NCBI RefSeq assembly: GCF_900573885.1
Contig: NZ_UPSE01000533.1
Coordinates: 1-64,000 of the forward strand
Direction of reading: 5' to 3'
DNA length: 64,000 nucleotides
Source: Pseudomonas viridiflava
GTDB lineage: Bacteria > Pseudomonadota > Gammaproteobacteria > Pseudomonadales > Pseudomonadaceae
A program made the translations under genes and the position numbers. The notes beneath the pieces were generated by a model. It was not told where the DNA came from. It searched no databases and saw only the letters and a program-made list of their open reading frames with translations. This document shows, in pieces, positions 43,599-52,838 of this stretch (positions within the stretch are counted from its first letter, which is position 1; each line of letters opens with the position of its first letter).

Positions 43599-44930
43599 TT
43601 GGACTGGCACACACTGCTCAACCGCGAACGACTCGGCAAACCCACCCACAGCGCCGACGAGTTGGGGCGTAGCCCCTTTCATAAAGACCACGACCGCATC
43701 ATCTTCTCCGGCGCCTTCCGCCGTCTGGGCCGCAAAACCCAGGTGCATCCGGTGTCCAGCAATGACCACATTCACACCCGCCTGACCCACTCGCTGGAAG
43801 TCAGCTGCGTCGGCCGTTCGCTCGGCATGCGCGTGGGCGAAATGCTGCGTGATGCCTTGCCCGATTGGTGTGAGCCCAATGACCTGGGCATGATCGTGCA
43901 GTCCGCGTGCCTGGCCCACGATATCGGCAACCCGCCATACGGCCACTCCGGTGAAGACGCCATTCGCCACTGGTTTCAGCAGGCCGCCGGGCGCGGCTGG
44001 CTTAACGGCATGAGCGAAGTCGAGCGCCAGGACTTCCTTCATTTCGAAGGCAACGCACAAGGTTTTCGCGTGCTCACGCAACTGGAATACCACCAGTTCG
44101 ATGGCGGCACACGGCTCACCTACGCCACGCTTGGCACTTATTTGAAGTACCCCTGGACCTCGCAACACGCCGAGGCGCTCGGCTATAAAAAGCACAAGTT
44201 CGGTTGCTACCGCAGCGAACTGCCGCTGCTCGAACAGATCGCCGCCAAGCTTGGCTTGCCGCAGCTGGAGAATGAGCGCTGGGCGCGCCATCCGCTGGTG
44301 TATCTGATGGAAGCGGCAGACGACATTTGCTACGGCCTGATCGACCTGGAAGACGGCCTGGAAATGGAACTGCTCGACTACCCGGAAGTGGAGTCGGTAC
44401 TGCTCGGTCTGGTGGGCGACGACCTGCCAGACACCTATCGCCTGCTCGGCCCCCACGACTCGCAACGACGCAAACTGGCGATTCTGCGCGGCAAGGCCAT
44501 CGAGCACCTGACCAACGCCGCCGCCCAGGCGTTTGTCGAACAGCAAGACGCACTGCTGGCCGGCACCCTGCACGGTGACCTGGTCGAGCACATGCACGGC
44601 GCCGCCAAGCGTTGTGTGCTGGGTGCGAAAAGCATGGCCAGGGAAAAAATCTTTCAGGACAAGCGCAAAACCCTGCACGAGATCGGCGCCTACACCACGC
44701 TGGAAATTCTGCTGAACAATTTCTGCGGTGCGGCCCTCGAACTGCACAGCGGAGAAAGCCTGTCGTTCAAAAACCAGCGCATTCTCGACCTGCTCGGATA
44801 CAACGCACCAAAGGCTGACTGGACCCTGCACCGCTCATTCCTGCGCATGATCGACTTCATCGCCGGCATGACGGACAGCTACGCTACCGAGATGGCTGCG
44901 GAAATGACCGGGCGCTCCAGCCCGGTGTAA
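43599..44930 (+). CDS. dgt: Deoxyguanosinetriphosphate triphosphohydrolase-like protein
   Basis: 443 residues of the HD-superfamily dNTPase: an N-terminal FRRLGRKTQVH segment, metal ligands His in RLTHSLEVS (about 60-70) and His-Asp in AHDIGNPPYGHSGE (about 110), further His near FLHFEGNAQGFR, and a C-terminal HMHGAAKR. It hydrolyses dNTPs to nucleoside and tripolyphosphate. The start is the unusual codon TTG at 43599, supported by CGAGGACA just upstream and by the MDWHTLLNRERLG beginning common to the family. The gene follows the EAL gene on the same strand but after a repeat. Confidence 0.9.
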   Translation: MDWHTLLNRERLGKPTHSADELGRSPFHKDHDRIIFSGAFRRLGRKTQVHPVSSNDHIHTRLTHSLEVSCVGRSLGMRVGEMLRDALPDWCEPNDLGMIVQSACLAHDIGNPPYGHSGEDAIRHWFQQAAGRGWLNGMSEVERQDFLHFEGNAQGFRVLTQLEYHQFDGGTRLTYATLGTYLKYPWTSQHAEALGYKKHKFGCYRSELPLLEQIAAKLGLPQLENERWARHPLVYLMEAADDICYGLIDLEDGLEMELLDYPEVESVLLGLVGDDLPDTYRLLGPHDSQRRKLAILRGKAIEHLTNAAAQAFVEQQDALLAGTLHGDLVEHMHGAAKRCVLGAKSMAREKIFQDKRKTLHEIGAYTTLEILLNNFCGAALELHSGESLSFKNQRILDLLGYNAPKADWTLHRSFLRMIDFIAGMTDSYATEMAAEMTGRSSPV

Positions 44931-44979
44931 AGACAAAAACCTCGGCGGCACGCCCCAGAGGCCAGGAATAGAAAAGCTT

Positions 44980-46077
44980 ATGCCCACGCTTTTGCGGCAA
45001 GTGTTCAGTTGGCAGTCCGGTCCGCCCGCCTGGGGCCCGGCCATGGTGGCAATGGTCGGTTGCGCACTGCCGCTGATTCTCGGTTTGTTCAGCGGCCATC
45101 CCGGTTTTCTCTGGGCCGCCGTGGGCGCGTTTCAGGCGGCCAAGGCCAACCCGCTGCATCGCTTTGGCATGGTGCGCATGTTGCTGCTGATCGGGCTTGG
45201 CGCCTGGAGTGCAGGCCTGGGCTTCTGGGGCGCTGAACATCCATGGATCAGCCTTGGCCTGTTTGCCCTGTTCGGTTTTCTGCTGGCCTGGCTGCAGCGC
45301 TTCGGCGCCGAAGCCGGCAAGCTCGGCCTCGGCCTGGCTATTTGTCTGTGCCTGGGTCAGGGCCAACACGGCGTCGGCAATCTGACCAATCCGTACGCGG
45401 TTGGCATGCTGTTCATTCTTGGCGGGTTGTGGGTGACGTTGCTGGCGTTCGCCCTGCGCGGCGTGCACGGCTTGCGCATGTGGCCGCGCATGCCGCGTCT
45501 GGTGGGCATTCTGAAAGTGCTGCGCCGCCACGCCAAGCGCCAGCCGCGCCGCCAGTGGCTGCTGCATGCAATGGGCTGCACACTGGCCTTTGCCCTTGCT
45601 GGCCTGACTGTCGAGCTGGCCGATCTGCCTCGCGGGTACTGGCTGACCATCGCGGTCATCGCCACCTTGCAGCTGGAATTTCAGGGCAGCCTGGTGCGCG
45701 CCCTGCAAGCCAGCTTCGCCAGCTTTGCCGCGGCTTCGTTGTTGATCTACTTCGGCCACAGCCTGCAAAGCCCACCGGTGATGGTGGCGGTGATGCTGCC
45801 CTTGATTGCTTTGAGTCGTGCGTTCCAGGCCCACCACTACGGCCTGTTCGTGCTGCAAACCACCCTGTGCTTTTTGCTGCTGACCGAAAGCCTTTCCCAC
45901 GACTGGCATCTGGGTCAGGTGCGCGTGCTCAACACCTTGAGTGGCGTGGCAATTGCCCTGTCTGTGGCGCTGCTTATGCACTGGGTGCGGCACTACCTGA
46001 ATCAATACCTGAACCGGCGTCAGACCAGCCAGCCGGAACCTGCACCGGTTGCCGTAACGCCTTCTTCACAGGAGTGA
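44980..46077 (+). CDS. FUSC-like integral membrane protein
   Basis: 365 residues with two blocks of hydrophobic helices (about 18-140 and 180-345) around a short basic cytoplasmic stretch (MPRLVGILKVLRRHAKRQPRRQ). The pattern RGYWLTIAVIATLQLEFQGSLVRALQA is the FUSC/aromatic-acid-exporter signature and recurs in weaker form in the first half. This suggests an export-related membrane protein, shorter than AaeB; the substrate is unknown. AGGAAT precedes the ATG. Confidence 0.8.
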   Translation: MPTLLRQVFSWQSGPPAWGPAMVAMVGCALPLILGLFSGHPGFLWAAVGAFQAAKANPLHRFGMVRMLLLIGLGAWSAGLGFWGAEHPWISLGLFALFGFLLAWLQRFGAEAGKLGLGLAICLCLGQGQHGVGNLTNPYAVGMLFILGGLWVTLLAFALRGVHGLRMWPRMPRLVGILKVLRRHAKRQPRRQWLLHAMGCTLAFALAGLTVELADLPRGYWLTIAVIATLQLEFQGSLVRALQASFASFAAASLLIYFGHSLQSPPVMVAVMLPLIALSRAFQAHHYGLFVLQTTLCFLLLTESLSHDWHLGQVRVLNTLSGVAIALSVALLMHWVRHYLNQYLNRRQTSQPEPAPVAVTPSSQE

Positions 46078-46219
46078 CGTACGCACGCTTTTGCCCCGGC
46101 AGAAAAGCCATCTGTTCACTATGCTTGCCTCTTGCTTCGGTAAGGGGTTGAGCGCAGCGACGCCCGCAACACACCGACGTGCAAGATTTCCCTCTGCGCT
46201 GTTCAAGGAGTGATGCGCA

Positions 46220-49174
46220 ATGAGCAAGTCCCGTCGCGTGGACCGCCGCTACTCGCTGCATGTGCACATCAGTGTGCTGTTCACTTTTTTGTTGCTGATC
46301 ACAGGCGTGGTGCTGGGTATTTTCAACTACCGGCAAACCACGCAAATCATCTACTCCAGCAGTGCCGAGCTGTTCAACCGGATTGAGGAAGACGTCCAGC
46401 GAGACCTGCTCAATACCTATCAGCCGATTCGCCACTTGCTCAGCCTGCTTGCACTGCAAGAGCACAACCAGGGCACCGACCATTTCCAGCGCATGGCGCT
46501 GCTGCCCTCTTTTGCACAAGCGCTGCGCGACAACCCGAAACTGGCCTCGCTGTTTCTGGGATATGACGACGGCGATTTCTTCATGGTGCGTCCGCTGCGC
46601 ACCCAAGCCTTGAAAGACAAGTTCGACGCGCCGAAAAACGCCGCGTACCAGGTGTGGTCTATCGACCGCGTGGGCGAATCGGCGCAGAACGAGTCGGCGC
46701 AGTCGGAATCGGCGTACTTCGATGCCGACCTGAACCTGATCAGCCGCCGGCAAAATCTCAAAGAACGTTACGACCCGCGTAACCGCAGCTGGTTTGCCAG
46801 TGCGCTGAGCCGCAAAGAACAGATCACCACGGCGCCGTACGTGTTTTTCTCCACCGGCAACGTCGGCACCACCCTGGCCCGTGCCACCGGCGAGCACGGG
46901 GTGATTGCTGCGGATCTGACGCTGGACGATCTGTCCGCCACGCTGGCCAAACACAAAATCACGCCGTCCACCGAAGTGGTGCTGTACGACAGCAACGGCA
47001 ACGCCATCGCCTACCCCGACGCCAGCCGGCTCATCGTGCACAGCGAAAAAGCCCAACTGGCCAAAGCCCGCGACCTGAACCCGGTGCTGGCTGCCCTGCT
47101 CGACCATGACCCGAAGACCCCGCTACGCGGCATCCGTCTGGCCCAGCGTGACTGGGTGGTGTCGCGCAGCCATTTGATCGAAGGCGGGCCGCAAGGCCTG
47201 GAGCTGGCGCTGGTGGTGCCCGAAGACGAGCTACTGGCCGACGCCCATCGCATTCGCTGGCAGGGCGCGCTGGTGACCCTGGCGATTTTGTTGCTGTGTC
47301 TGCCGCTGGGTTGGCTGAGTTCGCGCATCATCATCCGCCCGCTGCGCAGCCTGGTGCAGGAAGCCGAAGCCATTCGCCGCTTCGACTTCAGCCAGCCGCG
47401 CAGCGGCCATTCGCCGATTCTGGAAATCGACCAGCTCGCCACCTCCATGGCGCGCATGAAAGAGACCATATCCAGCTTCTTGACCATTACCTCCAGCCTT
47501 TTTGCGCAAAACCGCTTCGAAACACTGCTGGAGCGCGTGCTGGAAGAAACCGTGAAAATCAGCGGGGCCCAGGGCGGGCTTATTTACCTGGTCGATGCCG
47601 ACACCGGCAGTCTCGAACCCAAGGGCCTGATCCTCGACAACCACACCCGCGAGCTCGCGCCTTTCCACTTGACGAGCTACCCGCCAGCCGCCGACGACCT
47701 GCCGGACTGGCTCGACGGTCCTGCCAACGGCGGCCCGAGCAGCACGCGCAGTCTGGGCTTCGACCAGGCCGGCGCGCTGCGCGATGTGTTCCTGAGCCTG
47801 GACAGTCCACGTGTGCACCTGGCCGCCACCGGTTTGCACAACCGTCAGGGCCAGACCCTTGGCGTGTTGGTGCTGCTGCAGCGCGACACCGGCCACGTCG
47901 ATGACAAGGCCATGCTGACGCCCGAACGCATTGCCTTCGTTGAAGCGGTATCCGGCGCCGCCGCGCTGTGCATCGAAAGTCAGCGCCTGCTGGAAAGTCA
48001 GAAAAAACTGCTCAACGCGTTTATCCAGTTGATCGCCGGCGCCATTGATGCCAAGAGCCCGTACACCGGCGGACATTGCCAGCGCGTGCCGGAGCTGACG
48101 CTGATGCTCGCCCGCGCCGCAGCAGATAGCGACGAGCCCGCATTCGCCACCTACCAGCCCAGCGATGAGCAATGGGAGGAACTGCATATCGCAGCCTGGC
48201 TGCACGATTGCGGCAAGGTCACCACGCCCGAGTATGTGGTCGATAAAGCCACCAAGCTGGAAACCCTGTACGACCGCATCCACGAAATACGCACGCGCTT
48301 TGAAGTGCTCAAACGCGACGCCTGGATCAGCTATTGGCAGGGTGTGGCAGGCGGTGGCGATGAAGCGCAGCTGGGTGCCCTGCGGGACGAACTGCTGGCG
48401 ACCCTGGATGACGAGTTCGCCTTTGTCGCGCGCAGCAACCTGGGCGGTGAAGCCATGGCCGAGGCGGATCTGGAACGCCTGGCCCAGATTGGCATGCGCA
48501 CCTGGACGCGAACGCTCGACAATCGCTTGGGCGTGTCGTGGGAAGAAAACCAGCGCCAGAGCCGCACCCCCGCGCCGGCGCTGCCGGTCAGCGAACCCCT
48601 GCTGGCAGACAAACCCGAACACCTGTTCGAGCGCGGGCCGAAAGACAGCATGCCAATCGACAATCCCTGGGGCTTCAGGCTCAACGAGCCAACCTGGAAA
48701 TTCAACCGCGGCGAGCTGTACAACCTCGGCATCACGCGCGGCACGCTGACCACCGAGGAGCGCTACATCATCAACAACCACATGGTGCAAACCATCATGA
48801 TGCTCAGCCACCTGCCGTTTCCGCCGCACCTGGCCAACGTCACCGAAATTGCCGGCGGCCATCACGAGAAAATGGACGGCACCGGCTACCCCAAACGCTT
48901 GCGTCGCGAAGAAATGAGCCTGCCCGCGCGGATGATGGCAATCGCCGATATTTTCGAAGCGCTGACCGCCGTGGATCGCCCCTACAAACGCGGGAAAACC
49001 TTGTCGCAAGCGCTGGGCATCATGGTCGGCATGGTCAATGGTGCGCACATCGACAAAGCGCTGTTCGCCCTGTTCGTGCGCAGCGGCGTGCACCTCGACT
49101 ATGCCCAGCGCTTTTTGCAGCCGGAGCAGATTGACGACGTTGATGTGGACGCGTTACTGGCACAGGTGGGCTGA
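46220..49174 (+). CDS. Membrane HD-GYP phosphohydrolase with Cache, HAMP and GAF domains
   Basis: 984 residues: helix 1 (about 14-38), a periplasmic dCache-like domain (45-345), helix 2 (350-370), HAMP, GAF (430-590), and an HD-GYP-type domain. The metal-binding motif HDCGK lies near 662 and HHEKMDGTGYP near 880, the latter giving the cyclic-di-GMP signature. Between them are about 215 residues instead of the usual 60 or so, including an acidic, proline-containing stretch, so a domain appears to be inserted. CAAGGAGTG precedes the ATG. It is followed by a REP-like pair and a hairpin. Probable role: cyclic-di-GMP degradation controlled by an external signal. Confidence 0.88.
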   Translation: MSKSRRVDRRYSLHVHISVLFTFLLLITGVVLGIFNYRQTTQIIYSSSAELFNRIEEDVQRDLLNTYQPIRHLLSLLALQEHNQGTDHFQRMALLPSFAQALRDNPKLASLFLGYDDGDFFMVRPLRTQALKDKFDAPKNAAYQVWSIDRVGESAQNESAQSESAYFDADLNLISRRQNLKERYDPRNRSWFASALSRKEQITTAPYVFFSTGNVGTTLARATGEHGVIAADLTLDDLSATLAKHKITPSTEVVLYDSNGNAIAYPDASRLIVHSEKAQLAKARDLNPVLAALLDHDPKTPLRGIRLAQRDWVVSRSHLIEGGPQGLELALVVPEDELLADAHRIRWQGALVTLAILLLCLPLGWLSSRIIIRPLRSLVQEAEAIRRFDFSQPRSGHSPILEIDQLATSMARMKETISSFLTITSSLFAQNRFETLLERVLEETVKISGAQGGLIYLVDADTGSLEPKGLILDNHTRELAPFHLTSYPPAADDLPDWLDGPANGGPSSTRSLGFDQAGALRDVFLSLDSPRVHLAATGLHNRQGQTLGVLVLLQRDTGHVDDKAMLTPERIAFVEAVSGAAALCIESQRLLESQKKLLNAFIQLIAGAIDAKSPYTGGHCQRVPELTLMLARAAADSDEPAFATYQPSDEQWEELHIAAWLHDCGKVTTPEYVVDKATKLETLYDRIHEIRTRFEVLKRDAWISYWQGVAGGGDEAQLGALRDELLATLDDEFAFVARSNLGGEAMAEADLERLAQIGMRTWTRTLDNRLGVSWEENQRQSRTPAPALPVSEPLLADKPEHLFERGPKDSMPIDNPWGFRLNEPTWKFNRGELYNLGITRGTLTTEERYIINNHMVQTIMMLSHLPFPPHLANVTEIAGGHHEKMDGTGYPKRLRREEMSLPARMMAIADIFEALTAVDRPYKRGKTLSQALGIMVGMVNGAHIDKALFALFVRSGVHLDYAQRFLQPEQIDDVDVDALLAQVG

Positions 49175-49188
49175 AGCCACCGCAACCT

Positions 49189-49275
49189 TTAGGAGCCAGC
49201 TTGCTGGCGAACCCTGCAAACGACGATGCGGGGTGATCCGCGTCGGCCCCTTCGCGAGCAAGCTCGCTCCTACAA
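49189..49275. repeat. REP-like inverted pair
   Basis: TTTAGGAGCCAGCTTGCTGG (49189 on) faces TTCGCGAGCAAGCTCGCTCC (about 49251). Same family as 39352 and 51444, placed just after the HD-GYP gene. Confidence 0.8.
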
Positions 49276-49328
49276 AGCGCTTGGCCTGGAATCAGCGTTT
49301 GCAGGAAATCGATGCGGATCTGCGAAAC

Positions 49329-49358
49329 AACAAAGGGGCCCGAAGGCCCCTTTGTTTT
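49329..49358. terminator. Hairpin between HD-GYP gene and yggL
   Basis: Stem CAAAGGGGCC/GGCCCCTTTG with loop CGAA, followed by TTTTG on the plus strand. It lies between convergent genes and can end either transcript. Confidence 0.8.
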
Positions 49359-49380
49359 GCATCTGCTTAAACCGTAAGGC

Positions 49381-49728
49381 TTATGCGTGCTCGGCGTTGA
49401 TTTCGTTCTCTGGGTACCAGACGTCGATCAACGGGCTGGCGGTGTAGTCAGTGACTTCACTGCGACCCTTCAGCCAGGCTTCAACGGCAGCGCGTTGTTC
49501 TTCGCTGACCGAACCGCGCTTGGCCAGGCAAACCAGACCGTAGTCTTCGCCGCCAACATAGCCCAGGCCGTTGTCTTTCATGGCCACACGCAGGAATTCG
49601 TCGAGGAAAGCGTCGATGTCCGCTTCGCTCAGGTCCGCCTTGAGGTTCAGGTTCAGCTCGAAACCGAGCTCCTGGAATTCATCCACGCAGAGTTTTTTGC
49701 GCAGGCGGCGGGAACGGTTAGTAGCCAT
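49381..49728 (-). CDS. yggL: 50S ribosome-associated protein YggL (DUF469)
   Basis: 115 residues: basic start MATNRSRRLRKKLCVDEFQELGFELNLNLK, a helical middle and a closing SPLIDVWYPENE, matching the YggL/DUF469 family of small proteins associated with the large ribosomal subunit. The start at 49728 is preceded by GAGGATTG on the minus strand; an upstream frame from 49761 lacks a ribosome site. It is divergent from dacB, and a single-gene unit. Confidence 0.88.
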   Translation of the reverse strand: MATNRSRRLRKKLCVDEFQELGFELNLNLKADLSEADIDAFLDEFLRVAMKDNGLGYVGGEDYGLVCLAKRGSVSEEQRAAVEAWLKGRSEVTDYTASPLIDVWYPENEINAEHA

Positions 49729-49967
49729 GGAACAATCCTCAAAAGTGATAACGCGCGGCACTTTACCAGCAAAGGCTGCGCCTTGCCCGACTCTCTGCCG
49801 GGCGCCCGGGAAGCAGCGGACAAAAATGCGCCACTACCCCGCCAACTGTAGAACGCTTCGGGCATAATGCCGGCACTTTCTCCACGCACTTGGGAACCTG
49901 TGAGCCCAAGCGCTTTCTTCTTTACGCCATCTTTCTTTTTTGGCCCTTGCCTGAAGGGTTTCTGCCA

Positions 49968-51401
49968 ATGATCAAATCGCTTCGCCACCTCATCATCGCC
50001 AGCCTTTTGTTACCCGCCGCGCTGCCGGCATTTTCCGCCCCGCTCAACACCACACTGCCCGCCTCCGTACAGAAAGCCATGAAAGCCGGCAAGATCGGCA
50101 ACAACTCCCTCTCGGTCGTCACCCTGCCGATGACGGGCGCCGGCACTCCGACAATCATCAACGCCGACGTTTCGGTGAACCCGGCTTCGACCATGAAGCT
50201 GATCACCACCTACGCCGCCCTCGAGTTGCTTGGCCCGACCCATCAATGGCGAACCGAGTTCTACGCCGACGGCCCGCTGAAAGACGGCGTGCTGAACGGC
50301 AACCTCTACCTCAAGGGTGGCGGTGACCCCAAGCTGAACATGGAAAAACTCTGGCTGCTGATGCGCGACCTGCGCGCCAATGGCGTGCTGCGTGTAACCG
50401 GCGACCTGGTGCTCGATCGCTCGTTTTTCGTCCAGCCGCAATTGCCGGTATTCGATGACGACGGCAAGGACGACAACAAACCCTTCCTGGTGACGCCGGA
50501 CTCGCTGCTGGTCAACCTCAAAGCCGTGCGCATGATCACCCGCGCCGAGGGCGGCAAGGTCAACGTGATGATGGAGCCGCCGCTGACCAACGTGCGCATC
50601 GACAACCGCGTGAAGTACGTGGGCAAAGGCAAATGCGCCGGCGACGTGCGCTACAACCCGGTCACCGAATTCGACGGCACCACACTGGTTGTCACAGGCC
50701 AGCAGAATGAAGGCTGTAACACCCAGTCCTACTTGTCGCTGCTCGACCACGCCGGCTACGCCGCCGGCGCCGTGCGGGCGATCTGGCAGGAACTGGGCGG
50801 TACGATCATGGGCAAGGACCGCGTCGACGTGGTACCGAAGAGCGGCACCCTGCTCGCCCGGGCGTATTCGCCGGATCTGGTCGAGATCATTCGCGACATC
50901 AACAAATTCAGTAACAACACCATGGCCCGCCAGCTGTTCCTCAGCCTTGGCGCGGAGTTTCGCAACAGCGCCGACGGCGACGATGCCAAGGCCGCGCAGC
51001 GGGTCATTCGCCAATGGCTGGCGAAAAAGGGCATCACCGCCTCGCACCTGGTAATGGAAAACGGCTCAGGCCTGTCGCGAGCCGAGCGTATCAGCGCCCG
51101 GGAAATGGCGACGATCCTGCAAACCGCCTGGAAAGGCCCGTACGCCGCTGAATTCATCAGCTCGTTACCCATCGTCGGCATGGACGGCACCATGCGCAAA
51201 CGGCTGAAAAACACACCACTCAACGGCGGCGCCCATATCAAGACCGGCACCCTCAACACCGTGCGTGCCATTGCCGGCTTCAGCCGCGATGCCAAAGGCG
51301 ACACCTGGGCCGTGGTGGCCATCCTCAACGACCCCCGCCCGTGGGGTGCGTCGGCGATTCTCGACCAAGTGCTGCTCGACCTGTATCGCCGGGCGGATTG
51401 A
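49968..51401 (+). CDS. dacB: D-alanyl-D-alanine carboxypeptidase/endopeptidase (PBP4)
   Basis: 477 residues with a signal peptide (about 1-22, cut after AFSA). Active-site motifs of class C penicillin-binding proteins are clear: SxxK as STMK near residue 74, SxN as SNN near 315, and KTG in HIKTGTL near 425. The long insert between the first two motifs contains the non-catalytic domains II and III. It trims or cuts peptidoglycan cross-links in the periplasm. The start at 49968 gives a normal signal peptide; the frame upstream is unsupported. Confidence 0.92.
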   Translation: MIKSLRHLIIASLLLPAALPAFSAPLNTTLPASVQKAMKAGKIGNNSLSVVTLPMTGAGTPTIINADVSVNPASTMKLITTYAALELLGPTHQWRTEFYADGPLKDGVLNGNLYLKGGGDPKLNMEKLWLLMRDLRANGVLRVTGDLVLDRSFFVQPQLPVFDDDGKDDNKPFLVTPDSLLVNLKAVRMITRAEGGKVNVMMEPPLTNVRIDNRVKYVGKGKCAGDVRYNPVTEFDGTTLVVTGQQNEGCNTQSYLSLLDHAGYAAGAVRAIWQELGGTIMGKDRVDVVPKSGTLLARAYSPDLVEIIRDINKFSNNTMARQLFLSLGAEFRNSADGDDAKAAQRVIRQWLAKKGITASHLVMENGSGLSRAERISAREMATILQTAWKGPYAAEFISSLPIVGMDGTMRKRLKNTPLNGGAHIKTGTLNTVRAIAGFSRDAKGDTWAVVAILNDPRPWGASAILDQVLLDLYRRAD

Positions 51402-51443
51402 GCTACACGGTTCGCCGGTTCCTACAAACAAACGAATGCTTTT

Positions 51444-51570
51444 GTAGGAGCCAGCTTGCTGGCGAACCCTGTAAACCTCGGTGCCGAGGCCGACGTTTCC
51501 AGGATTCGCGACCAAGGTCGCTCCTACAGAAGACCCTGAGTTCCTGTAGGAGCGGCTTCAACCGCGATCC
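51444..51570. repeat. Three-unit REP-like cluster
   Basis: TGTAGGAGCCAGCTTGCTGG (51443), an inverted GCGACCAAGGTCGCTCCTAC (51509) and a third direct unit TGTAGGAGCGGCTTCAACCG (51545). It fills most of the 427-base space between dacB and the cyclase gene; the remaining 250 bases show no gene, only an A-rich piece near 51740-51765 that may hold the cyclase promoter. Confidence 0.8.
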
Positions 51571-51828
51571 CTGAAAACGCCATTACCCGACCACATTGAG
51601 CATCCTCTTACACCGCGACAGGAAATTGGCTACTCCCTTCTTTTTCCCGGCAGCAGATTGCCATCACTCGCCAAACAACCGGCAAGCCGGCGGCAAAAGT
51701 CGGCCACATCGCCCGGTAAAACGCCCGTAAACCATTGTTTTATAAACACTTAAAAAACAAAAACGCACCTGGCACACTATTCGCTACAGGCACCTCGTCG
51801 CCGCATTTCGCGCATGAGGTTTCAGGAC

Positions 51829-52755
51829 ATGGTCCCGCCAAGCAAAACAAATACAATCGACTTTGACGCAGCCAAACTGCAGCGCCTGGGCTTTGCCAGC
51901 AACCGCAACCAATCGCTGCGGCCGATTTCCTTGGCGCAATTGCGGCAGAAGTTGAATTTGCAGCTGCAGACCAGCCTGGAAGTCGAGCGCATCCTGGAAA
52001 TCTTCTTTCGCGAAGTGCAACGCCTGGTGCCGCTGCACGCCGTGGCGTATCAGCAACCTTCCGCTGACCTGCGTCTGGAACTTGGCGTGCGCGCCACCCA
52101 TTCCGCCGGCTACCGCCTGAACCATGACGGCGAATACCTGGGCGAGCTGATTTTCCGCCGCAACCAGCGTTTCTCCGAAGAAGAGCTAAGCCAACTGGAA
52201 TCGCTGCTGGCGTGCATGCTGTTCCCGCTGCGCAATGCCCTGCTCTATCGCAAAGCCGTGCAGTGCGCCCTGCGTGATCCGCTGACCGATACCGGCAACC
52301 GCATCGCCATGGATCAGGCCCTGCAGCGCGAAGTCGATCTGGCGCGCCGCAACCTGCAACCGCTGTCGGTGCTGATGCTCGATGTGGACCACTTCAAGCA
52401 CATCAACGACGCCCACGGCCACAGTTCCGGCGACGAAGTGCTGCGGGCTATCGCCGCAACACTCAAAGCGCAGCTGCGCAACATCGACATGATTTTTCGC
52501 TTCGGCGGCGAAGAGTTTCTGGTGCTGCTTTCAAGCACCGGCCGCGAAGGCGCCGCCATGGTTGGCGAGCGTTTGCGCTTTGCGGTGCAGGAGCTGCAAT
52601 GCACCGCCCAGGGCCAGCCCATCGACGTATCGGTCAGCCTGGGCTGCGCCTGCCTGCTGCCCGGCGAATCGGTAGACAGCCTGATGCGCCGCGCGGATAA
52701 CGCCTTGTATGTAGCCAAGCGCGAAGGCCGTAACCGGTTGACCATGGCGGGTTGA
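51829..52755 (+). CDS. Diguanylate cyclase (GAF-like + GGDEF)
   Basis: 308 residues, soluble. The N-terminal 140 contain a GAF-like sensor (LNLQLQTSLEVERILEIFFREVQRLVPLHAVAYQQ). The GGDEF domain (about 150-308) has DPLTDTGNRIAMDQAL, DVDHFKHINDAHGHSSGDEVL and the active signature GGEEF (about 224), so GTP condensation to cyclic-di-GMP is likely; no RxxD inhibitory site is seen in the five residues before the signature. ATG 51829 is favoured over 51814 because GAGGTTTC lies upstream. A shared terminator follows. Confidence 0.87.
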   Translation: MVPPSKTNTIDFDAAKLQRLGFASNRNQSLRPISLAQLRQKLNLQLQTSLEVERILEIFFREVQRLVPLHAVAYQQPSADLRLELGVRATHSAGYRLNHDGEYLGELIFRRNQRFSEEELSQLESLLACMLFPLRNALLYRKAVQCALRDPLTDTGNRIAMDQALQREVDLARRNLQPLSVLMLDVDHFKHINDAHGHSSGDEVLRAIAATLKAQLRNIDMIFRFGGEEFLVLLSSTGREGAAMVGERLRFAVQELQCTAQGQPIDVSVSLGCACLLPGESVDSLMRRADNALYVAKREGRNRLTMAG

Positions 52756-52790
52756 TAACCGGGCGCAGGTCTGGCAAAAAATCGGCATAA

Positions 52791-52818
52791 AAAAGGCCAG
52801 TCAATCGACTGGCCTTTT
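52791..52818. terminator. Bidirectional terminator
   Basis: Twelve-base perfect stem AAAAGGCCAGTC/GACTGGCCTTTT with loop AATC between the convergent cyclase gene and the DUF945 gene; T-runs follow in both directions. Confidence 0.92.
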
Positions 52819-52838
52819 CTTTTACTGCGCAACCCGAC

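Noticed and set aside
43572..44831. 419-codon frame opposite dgt
   Set aside because: dgt is clearly conserved on the plus strand; the opposite frame reads as Val/Gln/Phe-rich antisense sequence.
47231..49093. 620-codon frame opposite the HD-GYP gene
   Set aside because: Longest antisense frame of the window, but without motif or ribosome site; the plus-strand gene has complete domains.
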